Positions 1 to 8,476 of a stretch of 51,119 nucleotides of DNA are shown here, piece by piece. A model generated the notes under the pieces. It had not been told where the DNA came from. It ran no database searches and saw only the letters and a program-made list of their open reading frames with translations. The stretch is from Mucilaginibacter xinganensis. Lineage in GTDB: Bacteria; Bacteroidota; Bacteroidia; Sphingobacteriales; Sphingobacteriaceae. Positions within the stretch are counted from its first letter, which is position 1. The number at the start of each line of letters is the position of its first letter. The stretch is from NCBI GenBank assembly GCA_026225055.1, contig JAMFSA010000238.1:1-51119 (forward strand). The letters run 5' to 3'. The position numbers and the translations under genes are program-made.

Positions 1-100
1 ACCTTTTTTATTTTCTGCCAATTTCATTTATTCCTTTGCGTAATTTGAATAACAAATTATTAAGTTTATTAAATAGGTTTGATAAAAACCAATTATAATT

Positions 101-1465
101 ATGAAGAGATTACAAGTATTGATGTTGCTGCTATTTATAGCATCCCCGTCGCTGTTTGCGCAAACAAAAATGATCGGTAATGAAACCGACGCGCAAAAGA
201 AACAGCGCATGGAGTGGTGGACCGATGCCCGTTTCGGGATGTTTATCCACTTTGGTTTATACTCAGGTGCTGCCCGGCATGAATGGGTTAAGCATAACGA
301 AGCCCTGACCGATGAACAGTACCAAAAGTATTTTGATGAGTTCGATCCGGATCTGTTCGACCCAACAAAGTGGGCCAAAGAAGCAAAAGCGGCGGGTATG
401 AAATATGCCGTGTTAACTACTAAACACCATGAGGGCTTTTGTTTGTTCGATTCTAAATACACCAACTATAAAGCCACCAATACCAAAGCCAAGCGCGATT
501 TGGTGCGCGAATATGTGAATGCTTTCAGGGCACAAGGGTTAAAGGTTGGGTTTTACTATTCACTGCTCGATTGGCACCACCCGGATTATACCATGGATAA
601 TGTACATCCATTAACGCAAAAGGATACCAGCAAGGCCAACTATGACCGCTTAAATAAAGGCAGGGATATGGCTAAATACCGCCAGTATATGATAAACCAG
701 GTGACTGAACTGCTAACCAATTACGGTAAGATTGATGTGATATGGCTGGATTGGTCGTGGGGGAAAGAAGATCAGAAAAAAGGTACCGGCAAAGGCGCGA
801 AGGATTGGGGATCTGTTGAATTAGTAAAACTGATCAGGAAATTACAGCCGGGTATCATTGTTAATAATAGGCTCGATCTGGGTGATTATAAAGATGGTGC
901 CGATTTTGAAACACCTGAACAGGTAAGTACTAAAGAACTGGCACCGTACAGGGGCAAAACATGGGAAACCTGCCAGACCTTCTCTGGCTCTTGGGGCTAC
1001 TACCGTGATGAGAACACCTGGAAAACCCACAGGCAATTGCTTGACCTGCTGATTACATCGGTAAGTAATGGTGGCAATTTGATATTAAATGTTGGCCCAA
1101 CCGGTCGTGGTGAATTTGATTACAGGGCAACAAGCGCTTTAGATAGCTTAGCTTATTGGATGCACGCCAACAGCAACGCTATTTACAATTGCACCTACGC
1201 GCCGGATAGCTATAAAGTGCCGGAAGGTACAAAACTTACCTATAACAAAGCTGCGGGCCGCTTGTATGTGCATTTATATGATTATCCCAAGAATGGTAAA
1301 CTGATACTGCCGGGTTATTATGGCAAGATAAAGTATGCCCAGTTTTTAAATGATCATTCGGAGTTGTTGTATAAGCAATTCGGGATTGATGATCTGGCAG
1401 TTACTTTGCCCGTTAATAAACCTCGTTATGAGATCCCGGTTGTGGAGTTGACGCTGCAGGAGTAG
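101..1465 (+). CDS. Secreted alpha-L-fucosidase, glycoside hydrolase family 29
   Basis: The protein (454 aa) should release terminal L-fucose from glycans outside the cytoplasm. Residues 1-21 form a signal peptide ending SLFAQ. The GH29 barrel follows: WWTDARFGMFIHFGLYSG near residue 40, then YAVLTTKHHEGFCLFDS with the paired histidines typical of the family, then IDVIWLDWSWG, where D217 sits in the position of the family nucleophile. A short beta-rich tail closes the protein. Length is normal for a compact bacterial GH29 without extra binding modules. A TAGGTTTG box at 74-81 could be the -7 element, but I found no well-spaced -33 partner. The gene stands alone, without a SusC/SusD pair in view. 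The family is clear; substrate linkage cannot be read from sequence. Confidence 0.93.
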   Translation: MKRLQVLMLLLFIASPSLFAQTKMIGNETDAQKKQRMEWWTDARFGMFIHFGLYSGAARHEWVKHNEALTDEQYQKYFDEFDPDLFDPTKWAKEAKAAGMKYAVLTTKHHEGFCLFDSKYTNYKATNTKAKRDLVREYVNAFRAQGLKVGFYYSLLDWHHPDYTMDNVHPLTQKDTSKANYDRLNKGRDMAKYRQYMINQVTELLTNYGKIDVIWLDWSWGKEDQKKGTGKGAKDWGSVELVKLIRKLQPGIIVNNRLDLGDYKDGADFETPEQVSTKELAPYRGKTWETCQTFSGSWGYYRDENTWKTHRQLLDLLITSVSNGGNLILNVGPTGRGEFDYRATSALDSLAYWMHANSNAIYNCTYAPDSYKVPEGTKLTYNKAAGRLYVHLYDYPKNGKLILPGYYGKIKYAQFLNDHSELLYKQFGIDDLAVTLPVNKPRYEIPVVELTLQE

Positions 1466-1502
1466 CTACTAAATAATAAGTTGATAGTTCTAATATTACG
1501 CA

Positions 1503-1600
1503 CGTCATTGCGAGGTACGAAGCAATCCCTAACTATACAGAGCAAATTTCAAGCTTGATCTACATAGTCGGGGATTGCTTCGTGCCTCACAGCAATGACG
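1503..1600. repeat. GTCATTGCGAGG-type palindromic repeat, copy 1
   Basis: The left arm at 1503-1529 begins CGTCATTGCGAGGTACGAAG and the right arm at 1571-1600 is its near reverse complement, with three extra bases in CTCACAGCAATGACG. The loop, about 41 bases, resembles the loops of the copies at 35632 and 37149. It sits between two convergent genes, where it could also end transcription. Confidence 0.85.
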
Positions 1601-1618
1601 CTTTGTTTTTACAATCCA

Positions 1619-1990
1619 TTACCACTTTTTAAATATCACAAACACCGCCAATACTATCAACCCAAAACCTACTAAATGGTTCCAGGCCAGTTTTTCAGTT
1701 TTGAAGAATACCGTAGTGAAGATCATAAATACGGTGAGTGTAATAGCTTCCTGGATGGTTTTTAGCTGGACAAGGTTGTACGGCCCACCATCACCTTCGT
1801 ATCCGGCACGGTTGGCGGGTACTTGGAAAGTATATTCAAAAAAGGCTAGTCCCCAACTGATGAGAATAATGGCAAATAACCCCAGGTTTTTACCCCATGA
1901 ATAATCTTTGAATTTTAAGTGCCCGTACCAGGCAAAAGTCATGAATGTATTGGATATGAAGAGGAAGAGGATTGTTTTGAGTCCGCGCAT
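1619..1990 (-). CDS. DMT-superfamily small membrane protein (DUF486 type)
   Basis: This 123-aa protein has four hydrophobic segments (about residues 5-20, 34-52, 78-97 and 104-121), matching the small DUF486 proteins of the drug/metabolite transporter superfamily. The family-like stretch FEYTFQVPANRAGYEGDGGP lies between the second and third segments. It probably works as an oligomer in the inner membrane; no substrate is known for this group. The ATG at 1990 gives the expected family length. It is a single gene, transcribed towards the fucosidase, with its own upstream gap to the glycosyltransferase. Confidence 0.85.
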   Translation of the reverse strand: MRGLKTILFLFISNTFMTFAWYGHLKFKDYSWGKNLGLFAIILISWGLAFFEYTFQVPANRAGYEGDGGPYNLVQLKTIQEAITLTVFMIFTTVFFKTEKLAWNHLVGFGLIVLAVFVIFKKW

Positions 1991-2079
1991 AGAAATTTAT
2001 TTGGTTTATAAACTTGTTATAAGCAAATTTTGTTTGTAGAGATGCCATGAATAAGCACTATAATAAGCACAGTAACTTA

Positions 2080-3627
2080 CTATTCCGATAGTTTTTTAGC
2101 GCGCTCACTCTGATATATTTGCCCAAGCTGAGCGTTGGGCTTGGTTAATAAATAAATTTCAGTGCCTTTTTCACGGGCGAGCGGATAATCTATTTCACCG
2201 ATCTTTTTGTAACTCTGCATAAGCGGTGCAAGCCTTCGGGTTACATTATTATCAGCATCAATATAAATAATGTAATCAGGGTTTAAGCTTGGCGGCGACC
2301 ACAGCGTAAAGCTGCTATCCAGGCTGTACACATCGGGTAAATTGTATTGCTTTCCATAATGATGCATAGCGCCTGCTTCGCCGTAGTTATCGGCCCAGAT
2401 AATGGTGTGTTTTTGCTGATCGGGAGTTAGGGAATTATAGGTGTCAGCAACTTTTTTCGCTAGTTCATCCCAACCGAACATGTCAGCATAATCCTGTGTG
2501 GTGGCATGTTTTTTCTGATCTTCCCAGGTAACTGTAAATTGCAGAAAAGGAATATGCTTATCTGTAAACCTAAAGAATGCCATAGTTTGATTTAGTGGCA
2601 GTATTGGCAACAGCATCGGGAAAAATATAAGGTTAGGCAGTGTAAACAAACAGATGATCGCGGTGCGAAAAGCATAATTTTTTATCCATCGCTCAAAACC
2701 AAAACCACCGGCTGCAAACAGCATAGGATAAGCACCAAACATATAATAGACTTTGCCGCTCATCTCCAGCAGGAAAATGAATATAGCTAAATAGGCAAAT
2801 GCTAAAAACTGATATTTACGAAGCTTAAACGAGAATATTAAAAAGAATAAACCCGTGAGCCAAAGCAATACAGCAATACCATGTACCAATAGCTGCTGAC
2901 TAATAAAATCGACTGGTTTAATATAATCGAGTTGGGTGGCGCGCAGGGTTGCCATATGATGCACCACCGGTAAATGATGCTGAAATTGCCATATAGCATT
3001 AGGTAAAAACAAGAGTAAAGCTACAGCAATAGCTCCTAAAATATGCTTGTTGAATAGTATGCGGCGTTGCTTGGTGATCAAAAGGCCGATGATAAGGGCT
3101 ACAGTAAAAAAGCCCATAGTATATTTGTTGAGCAAGCCTACACCAATAGCTATCCCCAAAAAATACAGGTACTTAACCGATGAGCTGTTAATATACTTTA
3201 CCACGAGGTAAACAGCCAATACCCACCAAAACTGATCGAATATGACGGGTTGCAGCAGGTAATCGGATGCGGCAAATGCAGGGGAGAAGATCATGGCCAA
3301 ACAAGCCAGTGCAACAGCGAATTTTTTGCCGCCCAGTTCAACCGTAATGAGGCCGGTAAACCAAATGATTAACCCGGCGAAAATGGTGCAGAATACACGC
3401 GCGGCAAATATAGAACTGCCAAAAAGTATGGTAGATAGTCGGGCTATAACTGCTACAAAAGGAGGGACTTCTTTATATCCCCAGGCTAAATGGTCGCCAA
3501 GGGCAAGGTATAAAAGTTCATCACGATGAAACCCAAAATGCGGCATTGCCAACAAGTTCAGCACAACTTTTATTGCAACAAATATCAATATAAAACCAGC
3601 GTAGGTAGATCTGCGATTTTGGTACAT
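2080..3627 (-). CDS. Membrane glycosyltransferase, GT39/ArnT-like (PMT_2 family)
   Basis: A 515-aa polytopic protein with roughly ten hydrophobic segments. The first periplasmic loop carries HFGFHRDELLYLALGDHLAW, which holds the acidic Asp-Glu pair placed where GT-C enzymes of the ArnT/PMT type bind metal or the lipid-linked donor. It is followed by GYKEVPPF, also usual in this family. The C-terminal 150 residues form a soluble domain. By family it transfers a sugar from a polyprenyl phosphate to a periplasmic or outer-leaflet acceptor; the acceptor is unknown. It is downstream of murA in the same direction, but a repeat-rich spacer separates them, so co-transcription is uncertain. Confidence 0.85.
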   Translation of the reverse strand: MYQNRRSTYAGFILIFVAIKVVLNLLAMPHFGFHRDELLYLALGDHLAWGYKEVPPFVAVIARLSTILFGSSIFAARVFCTIFAGLIIWFTGLITVELGGKKFAVALACLAMIFSPAFAASDYLLQPVIFDQFWWVLAVYLVVKYINSSSVKYLYFLGIAIGVGLLNKYTMGFFTVALIIGLLITKQRRILFNKHILGAIAVALLLFLPNAIWQFQHHLPVVHHMATLRATQLDYIKPVDFISQQLLVHGIAVLLWLTGLFFLIFSFKLRKYQFLAFAYLAIFIFLLEMSGKVYYMFGAYPMLFAAGGFGFERWIKNYAFRTAIICLFTLPNLIFFPMLLPILPLNQTMAFFRFTDKHIPFLQFTVTWEDQKKHATTQDYADMFGWDELAKKVADTYNSLTPDQQKHTIIWADNYGEAGAMHHYGKQYNLPDVYSLDSSFTLWSPPSLNPDYIIYIDADNNVTRRLAPLMQSYKKIGEIDYPLAREKGTEIYLLTKPNAQLGQIYQSERAKKLSE

Positions 3628-3669
3628 CGATTTATTTTGGGTCGAATAAAGATAGTGTTTTTGGCTATT

Positions 3670-3791
3670 AAGGTAAAAGGAAGAAAGCTTAAAGGTGAAA
3701 GGTGGAGAAAAAGGTGAAACGCTGAAGGTAAAAAGGCAAAAAGTAATGTAATAAAACCTTTAACCTTTCGCCTTTTAGCTTTCACCTTTTC
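3670..3791. repeat. Purine/pyrimidine spacer with ~7-base period, folded arms
   Basis: The left part is a run of degenerate seven-base units around AAAGGTG, AGGTGAA and AAGGCAA. The right part (about 3757-3791) is pyrimidine-rich with CCTTTAACC, CCTTTTAGC and CACCTTTT, complementary in character. The spacer therefore forms a long imperfect hairpin between the murA stop and the glycosyltransferase. No gene is seen. Confidence 0.6.
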
Positions 3792-3795
3792 CAAA

Positions 3796-5103
3796 CTATA
3801 TTCTCTTTATGTCAGCCCCCAGTGCTATTAGTCTTTCGTCGATGTGCTGGTAGCCGCGCTCAATTTGCTCAATGTTGTAAATGGTTGATTTACCTTGTGC
3901 TGATAACGCCGCAATTAACAGTGATACACCCGCGCGAATATCAGGCGAGGTCATGGAGATACCTCGTAGTTTTACCTGGTGATCCAGGCCGATTACTGTT
4001 GCACGGTGCGGGTCGCAAAGGATGATCTGTGCGCCCATGTCCAATAGTTTATCTACAAAGAACAGGCGGCTCTCGAACATTTTTTGGTGGATAAGAACTG
4101 CACCCTTAGCCTGTATGGCAACAACCAGCACTATGCTCAATAGGTCGGGGGTAAAGCCCGGCCATGGCGAGTCGGCAATAGTCATGATAGAACCATCTAT
4201 AAAAGTCTCAATCTCGTAATGATCCTGTGCAGGGATATAGATATCATCACCCCTTAATTCGAGTTGAATACCTAAACGACGGAATACATCGGGTATCATA
4301 CCCAGTTCTTTATATTTTACATCTTTAATGGTGATCTCAGAACCCGTCATGGCAGCAAGGCCAATGAATGAGCCGATCTCAATCATATCAGGCAGCATAC
4401 GGTGTTCTGTTCCGCTTAATACCTTAACACCTTCAATGGTTAACAGGTTTGAGCCTATACCGCTGATCTTAGCGCCCATGCGGTTAAGCATTTTGCATAG
4501 CTGCTGTAAATACGGTTCGCAGGCGGCGTTGTATATGGTGGTTGTACCTTCGGCTAAAACGGCAGCCATCACAATATTGGCTGTACCTGTTACCGAAGCT
4601 TCATCCAACAGCATGTAAGTGCCTTTTAGGTTTGAGGCATCTACATTGAAAAAGCCATTTTCCGGGTTATAATCAAAACGGGCACCCAGTTTTTCAAAAC
4701 CAAGGAAGTGGGTATCCAGCCTGCGACGGCCAATTTTATCGCCACCTGGTTTTGGTATGGATGCCTTGCCGAAGCGGGCCAGCAGCGGACCTACTATCAT
4801 AATAGAGCCACGCAAGCCACCGCCTTTTGACTTAAATGCATCCGACAGGAAAAAATCCTGATCTATATTTTTTGCTTCAAAGCTATAGGTATCCGGGCCG
4901 AGGCGCTCTATAGTAACACCCATATCTCCCAATAGCTCAATAAGTTTATTTACATCCTTAATGTCAGGAATATTGCTGATAGTTACTTTTTCGCTGGTTA
5001 ATAATACCGCTGAAAGTATCTGTAAAGCTTCGTTTTTTGCACCCTGCGGCGTTATTTCGCCTTTTAAGCGCTTGCCACCAATTATTTCAAAGGCGTTATT
5101 CAT
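3796..5103 (-). CDS. murA: UDP-N-acetylglucosamine 1-carboxyvinyltransferase, Cys-to-Asp variant
   Basis: MurA transfers enolpyruvate from phosphoenolpyruvate to UDP-GlcNAc, the first committed step of peptidoglycan synthesis in the cytoplasm. The 435-aa length and the start NNAFEIIGGKRLKGEITPQG with the catalytic-loop lysine region GAKNEA are typical. The active-site loop reads PKPGGDKIGRRRLD: residue 122 is Asp (codon at 4738-4740), where E. coli has Cys115, the residue alkylated by fosfomycin. Asp at this site is known in naturally fosfomycin-insensitive MurA enzymes such as those of Mycobacterium tuberculosis and Chlamydia. The gene follows DUF4290 after a gap of about 150 bases and probably shares its promoter. 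Confidence 0.97.
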   Translation of the reverse strand: MNNAFEIIGGKRLKGEITPQGAKNEALQILSAVLLTSEKVTISNIPDIKDVNKLIELLGDMGVTIERLGPDTYSFEAKNIDQDFFLSDAFKSKGGGLRGSIMIVGPLLARFGKASIPKPGGDKIGRRRLDTHFLGFEKLGARFDYNPENGFFNVDASNLKGTYMLLDEASVTGTANIVMAAVLAEGTTTIYNAACEPYLQQLCKMLNRMGAKISGIGSNLLTIEGVKVLSGTEHRMLPDMIEIGSFIGLAAMTGSEITIKDVKYKELGMIPDVFRRLGIQLELRGDDIYIPAQDHYEIETFIDGSIMTIADSPWPGFTPDLLSIVLVVAIQAKGAVLIHQKMFESRLFFVDKLLDMGAQIILCDPHRATVIGLDHQVKLRGISMTSPDIRAGVSLLIAALSAQGKSTIYNIEQIERGYQHIDERLIALGADIKRI

Positions 5104-5104
5104 A

Positions 5105-5229
5105 TAGTTTATTAGTTCACTGGTTTATTAGTTCATGGGTATGTGTAAATGATTATAGCCATTAATATACCTCATTGCAAAGATTAAAATAAATCTGTTA
5201 CAATGAACCATTAACCACAAACCACTAAC
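5105..5229. repeat. Spacer with 7-8-base period between DUF4290 gene and murA
   Basis: The left end repeats AGTTTATT, AGTTCACT, GGTTTATT, AGTTCATG (period eight). The right end, on the opposite strand, repeats GTTAGTG, GTTTGTG, GTTAATG, GTTCATT (period seven). The two ends share GTTCAT in inverted orientation, so they can pair. No coding content is seen. Confidence 0.6.
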
Positions 5230-5252
5230 AAAAACTTTTGAACAAAGTTCGC

Positions 5253-6008
5253 TTAATATTTTCTTGCGCCGCCGCCCCCGCTGCCCCCGCCGTTGTTGCG
5301 GTTACGGTTATTTTGGTTGTTATTATTACGCGGGTTATTGTTATTGCTGCGGCCACCGCCACTTCCGCCGCCACGGTTGTTTTGGTTGTTACTGCGGCCG
5401 CGGTTGTTATTATTGGTATTGATTTGCGGAGCTGCACGGTACTCAACACGGTTAAGGTTGATGTTTTCATCAATCTTTAACTCGCCGCCCGACATAGCCG
5501 CCAAATCAGCCAGGATGGTTTCGTCTGTAACGGAATCCTTATTCCATTGCACATAAGCCATTTTCATGAAATTGGCTATCGATTGTATCATGTGCTTCCT
5601 GCGCTCAGGCTCCTCAATAGCTTTAGCTTTTTCAATCATCAGCTCAATGGTTTTACCATAATGCTTGTATTTTATGCGCTGGTGCGGGTACCTTAATGGT
5701 TTAGGCTTCATGTGTACAGCCTCTGGCGTAGGTTTTGGGTATGGTGAATCTACATCTATCTGGTAATCAGAGATGATATGCAGGTGATCCCAAAGTTTAT
5801 GCTTAAAGTCGGCAACATCGCGCAGATGAGGGTTTAAAAAGCCCATCAGGTCAATTACTACTTGTGCATAGCGGTTACGTTCTTCCCTGGTTGGCAGCGC
5901 TACAATATATTTAACCATATTTTGTACGTTGCGGCCGTATTCCGACAGGATAAGTTTATTCCTGGTTGAGTTATAATCAAAAATAGCAGGCGTGTTTTCT
6001 TGAGCCAT
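5253..6008 (-). CDS. DUF4290 protein with Asn/Gly/Arg-rich disordered tail
   Basis: Residues 1 to about 200 form a DUF4290 domain, a Bacteroidota family of unknown function, with NKLILSEYGRNVQNMVKYI near the start and YPHQRIKYKHYGKTIELMI in the middle. From about residue 200 the protein becomes low complexity: blocks of Asn and Gly broken by Arg, with RGGGSGGG and NRNRNNGGGSGGGGARKY at the end. Such basic Gly/Asn/Arg tails often bind RNA or drive condensation, which is inference here. The gene precedes murA, suggesting a link to envelope growth. A strong promoter lies about 100 bases upstream. No signal peptide is seen, so the protein is probably cytoplasmic. Confidence 0.88.
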   Translation of the reverse strand: MAQENTPAIFDYNSTRNKLILSEYGRNVQNMVKYIVALPTREERNRYAQVVIDLMGFLNPHLRDVADFKHKLWDHLHIISDYQIDVDSPYPKPTPEAVHMKPKPLRYPHQRIKYKHYGKTIELMIEKAKAIEEPERRKHMIQSIANFMKMAYVQWNKDSVTDETILADLAAMSGGELKIDENINLNRVEYRAAPQINTNNNNRGRSNNQNNRGGGSGGGRSNNNNPRNNNNQNNRNRNNGGGSGGGGARKY

Positions 6009-6108
6009 GTTAATTGTTAGTTTTTATGAAGATTTTAAATTAGCCAGGCAGCGTTCCCGGAAAACGGGATTGGCGGCTAAAATTGAATTATTATTTAACG
6101 AAGAAGTA

Positions 6109-6139
6109 CAAATGTAACGTATTGAAATTAGAAAACAAA
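6109..6139 (-). promoter_or_regulatory. Bacteroidota-type promoter for DUF4290-murA
   Basis: On the minus strand TTTG (6136-6139) is followed after exactly 19 bases by TACATTTG (6109-6116). This matches the Bacteroidota consensus TTTG and TAnnTTTG in both sequence and spacing. It would start transcription about 100 bases before the ATG at 6008. Confidence 0.75.
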
Positions 6140-6229
6140 TTTTAAGTGGTTGGCGGTTAGCGATTGGTGATTAGTTGGTTACGCGAATTGTTGTTTTGAA
6201 ACACATTGCGTTAAGGATTGGAAGGGTTT

Positions 6230-6600
6230 AGCCACGGAGGGTAGGGTAAGTGTGCAGCAACGTGGCCGGAGCGACAGCGCAGCCCTGAAAAGCCTGACCC
6301 GGAGGGGAACGCCCTAATTGTCTGAACCCGAATTTTATGAATTAACGAATTATCAGAATTCTGTTCATTCTAAAAATTCAAGAGATTCGGGTTCAGACAA
6401 TTAGGGCGTTGCCTCCGGCCCGTGCTATTCGCTCATACTGCACAGGCATTAAGCGCGGCCTGCACTGAGGCTCTCGAAGTGGGCCGGTATCCGCTCCTAT
6501 CACTAACGCGAGTTTCGCGTATGGCTATTCTACCCCCTCCGTCTCCTTCGTCGACACCTCTCCCTAAGCTTAGGGGAAGCCGGGTGGGGGAGAACGAATT
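6230..6600. other. GC-rich non-coding repeat region around the palindrome
   Basis: Sequence on both sides of the palindrome is richer in G+C than other gaps and carries loosely complementary ends (CGGAGGGTAGGG near 6236 and CTACCCCCTCCG near 6530). Open frames here lack gene-like composition. Just upstream, 6147-6181 shows a seven-base period (GTGGTTG, GCGGTTA, GCGATTG, GTGATTA). I see no gene between 6009 and 6688. Confidence 0.5.
6299..6418. repeat. Long palindrome with ~34-bp arms
   Basis: The left arm (6299-6333) contains ACGCCCTAATTGTCTGAACC and the right arm (6385-6418) is its reverse complement with one or two differences. The loop is about 50 bases and AT-rich. The stem is far longer than a terminator needs, and no uridine tract follows. 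It has the look of a dispersed, non-coding repeat or MITE-like remnant. Confidence 0.85.
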
Positions 6601-6688
6601 ATTACAAAAGGATTAAAATAAATAGCGTATCCAAACATATCTCTTCATCTTAATTCCTTAAATTGCCGTATAGTTAAAAGAAAAGACC

Positions 6689-7798
6689 TTGGCTGATAAA
6701 CTGATTATTACCCGAATTGATATTTACAGGTTTAGTATCCCGATGGTGCCGTTTACTATTGCTACAGGTACTATGGATCATGCGCAGAATGTATTTATAC
6801 GCGTGCATACCGATGCGGGATTTTATGGAGTAGGCGAGTGCTCGGCTTTCCCGATGATTGTTGGCGAAACACAGGATACCTGCTTAATTATGGCGCGTGA
6901 GTTTGCCAAACTATGGAAAGGGAAGGATGCCTTGCATATTGAGGACCGCCTGCAGCAACTGCATGATTTTACTGCGGGTAATACCACTATTAAAAGCGCT
7001 TTCGATATGGCGCTGTATGACCTGGCTGCTAAACATGATGGCTTGCCGCTCTATAAGTTTTTGGGTGGTAAAAAGCGTGTTGTGGAAACGGATATAACTA
7101 TAGGCATTGCCAATCCCGAGTTGATGGCGAAAAAGGCAGTGGAGTTTAAGGACTCGGGGGCGCATATATTAAAGGTAAAGCTGGGCAAGGGTGCCAGCGA
7201 AGATATTCAACGTGTAAAACAGATACGCAAGGCGGTTGGGCGCGATATGAAGATCCGTATTGATGCCAACCAGGGTTGGAGCTTTGATGCCGCTGTATTT
7301 GCCTTGCAAAGTATTGGCGATTACGATATAGAGTTTTGTGAACAGCCTATGCGCACCTGGTACGATGACCGCCTGCCTGAACTGATGCAGTTATCACCGG
7401 TGAAAATTATGGGCGATGAAAGTGTTTATAATCATCATGATGCCCGTAAACAGATCAATAGCCGGTCGTGCGATTATATAAATATAAAGTTTGCAAAATC
7501 AGGCGGAATATTTGAAGCTACTCAGATTCATGATGTAGCTGCAGAAAAGGGAATCCCATGTATGATGGGTGGCATGCTGGAAAGCCGGATCGCTCTGAGC
7601 GCCAAACTGCATTTTGTATATGCCAGCCCTAATATTAAGTTTTATGATATGGATACCTGTATGCTGGGCCATAAGATTGACCCATGCGTTGGCGGAATAA
7701 CCTATGATGGTTATTTGTTGAATATTAACGATACCGTTGGTATTGGCGCTGATGCTGATGATGGGTTTTTGAAGGGGTGCGAACTTTTTGTTATTTAG
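6689..7798 (+). CDS. Dipeptide epimerase (L-Ala-D/L-Glu epimerase type), enolase superfamily
   Basis: The enzyme (369 aa) should interconvert L-Ala-D-Glu and L-Ala-L-Glu or similar dipeptides, a step in recycling of murein peptides. The N-terminal capping domain (about 1-120) is followed by a barrel with the muconate-lactonizing subgroup residues: KVKLGKG (general-base lysine), RIDANQGW, EFCEQPM and IMGDES for the metal-binding Asp/Glu/Asp, and INIKFAKSGGI with the second catalytic lysine. The start is TTG at 6689: an in-frame TAG lies 15 bases upstream and the first ATG would cut into the conserved IYRFSIP strand. Exact dipeptide specificity is not readable. Confidence 0.92.
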   Translation: MADKLIITRIDIYRFSIPMVPFTIATGTMDHAQNVFIRVHTDAGFYGVGECSAFPMIVGETQDTCLIMAREFAKLWKGKDALHIEDRLQQLHDFTAGNTTIKSAFDMALYDLAAKHDGLPLYKFLGGKKRVVETDITIGIANPELMAKKAVEFKDSGAHILKVKLGKGASEDIQRVKQIRKAVGRDMKIRIDANQGWSFDAAVFALQSIGDYDIEFCEQPMRTWYDDRLPELMQLSPVKIMGDESVYNHHDARKQINSRSCDYINIKFAKSGGIFEATQIHDVAAEKGIPCMMGGMLESRIALSAKLHFVYASPNIKFYDMDTCMLGHKIDPCVGGITYDGYLLNINDTVGIGADADDGFLKGCELFVI

Positions 7799-7848
7799 TT
7801 ATTAGTCATTTCGCTGCCCTGTTATTGGTGGACAAATTCATAACCGCG

Positions 7849-7944
7849 CGTCATTGCGAGGAACGAAGCAATCTCTATACTGTGTAGAGCGAATGTGCAT
7901 GATGGTAATCTTATCGCTTCGAATCGCTTGTCGCTAAGACGTCA
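7849..7944. repeat. GTCATTGCGAGG-type repeat, copy 2, right arm decayed
   Basis: The left arm CGTCATTGCGAGGAACGAAG continues to 7873 and matches the intact copies. The expected right arm is only faintly present (GCTTCGAATCGCTTGTCGCT, then GACGTCAC). This copy therefore appears degraded or rearranged. Confidence 0.7.
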
Positions 7945-8193
7945 CATTTTGTCTTGATACAAAAAGTAACCAAAAAAATCAAGTCAGTAGAAATGCTTCT
8001 TTGCCGCACTTGGCCATTGCCCCGCAAATCAGGCAAAACCTGGGCTGCTATATTTTTACCCAGTGCTTTGCCGCTCATGCCCACCGCTTCTGTAAAAATC
8101 TGCTATGCCCTGCCACACACAAGGCCACCATTGTTTTGTCTGCTTTCGTCCGAAGCTGTTCTACTGACGGGGAAGAGAGCTTTATCAAGAACA
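7945..8193. other. Non-coding stretch, no gene seen
   Basis: The stretch starts with TTTTGTCTTGATACAAAAAG, which I recall as a motif often repeated in related genomes; that is memory, not a search. Short open frames overlap here in several phases but none looks like a protein. It runs into the hairpin at 8194. Confidence 0.4.
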
Positions 8194-8223
8194 AAAGGAC
8201 GAATGATCAATCATTCGTCCTTT
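8194..8223. terminator. Bidirectional hairpin, candidate intrinsic terminator
   Basis: A perfect 14-bp inverted repeat (AAAGGACGAATGAT and its complement) has a two-base spacer and flanking A/T runs on both sides. It lies beyond the end of the minus-strand dipeptidase operon and also downstream of the plus-strand epimerase gene. Confidence 0.65.
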
Positions 8224-8284
8224 GATTTTACCTTTTCATTTAGCGTATTAACAGCCATTCATCAAAATGGTAAAAAACTAAGGG

Positions 8285-8464
8285 TTATATGTTTTGATAA
8301 ATCATCATTGCCCCAATTATTATAAACCCAATGCCACTGAACAGTATACCAATTTTAAATCCATATGCATCTTTTTGGCCATTAGCAAATTTCTTAGCCT
8401 GTGGTATAGAAATATATAATCCTAAACTTAGGATTATAAGCCCCAATATTATATACATAGGCAT
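8285..8464 (-). CDS. Small two-helix membrane protein (59 aa)
   Basis: Translating 8464 to 8285 gives a 59-aa protein with two hydrophobic helices (about residues 2-20 and 38-55) and a short basic loop AKKFANGQKDAYGFK between them. It begins 12 bases after the dipeptidase stop, in the same direction, so it is probably the last gene of that operon. The clean two-helix layout with a positively charged linker supports a real gene. I do not recognise the family and give no function. Confidence 0.65.
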   Translation of the reverse strand: MPMYIILGLIILSLGLYISIPQAKKFANGQKDAYGFKIGILFSGIGFIIIGAMMIYQNI

Positions 8465-8476
8465 AAGTAATTTTTA

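Noticed and set aside
5238..5556. Plus-strand frames over the DUF4290 tail
   Set aside because: Val/Ala- or Leu/Arg-rich translations are the complement of the Asn/Gly codons and are shadows.
6422..6616. Open frame of 64 codons beside the large palindrome
   Set aside because: It lies in repeat DNA, is rich in Ser and Pro without pattern, and has no neighbour-linked start.
7954..8325. Plus-strand open frame of 123 codons
   Set aside because: Its composition is not protein-like (clusters of Pro, Cys and Leu), it crosses the palindromic terminator, and it overlaps the small membrane gene on the other strand.
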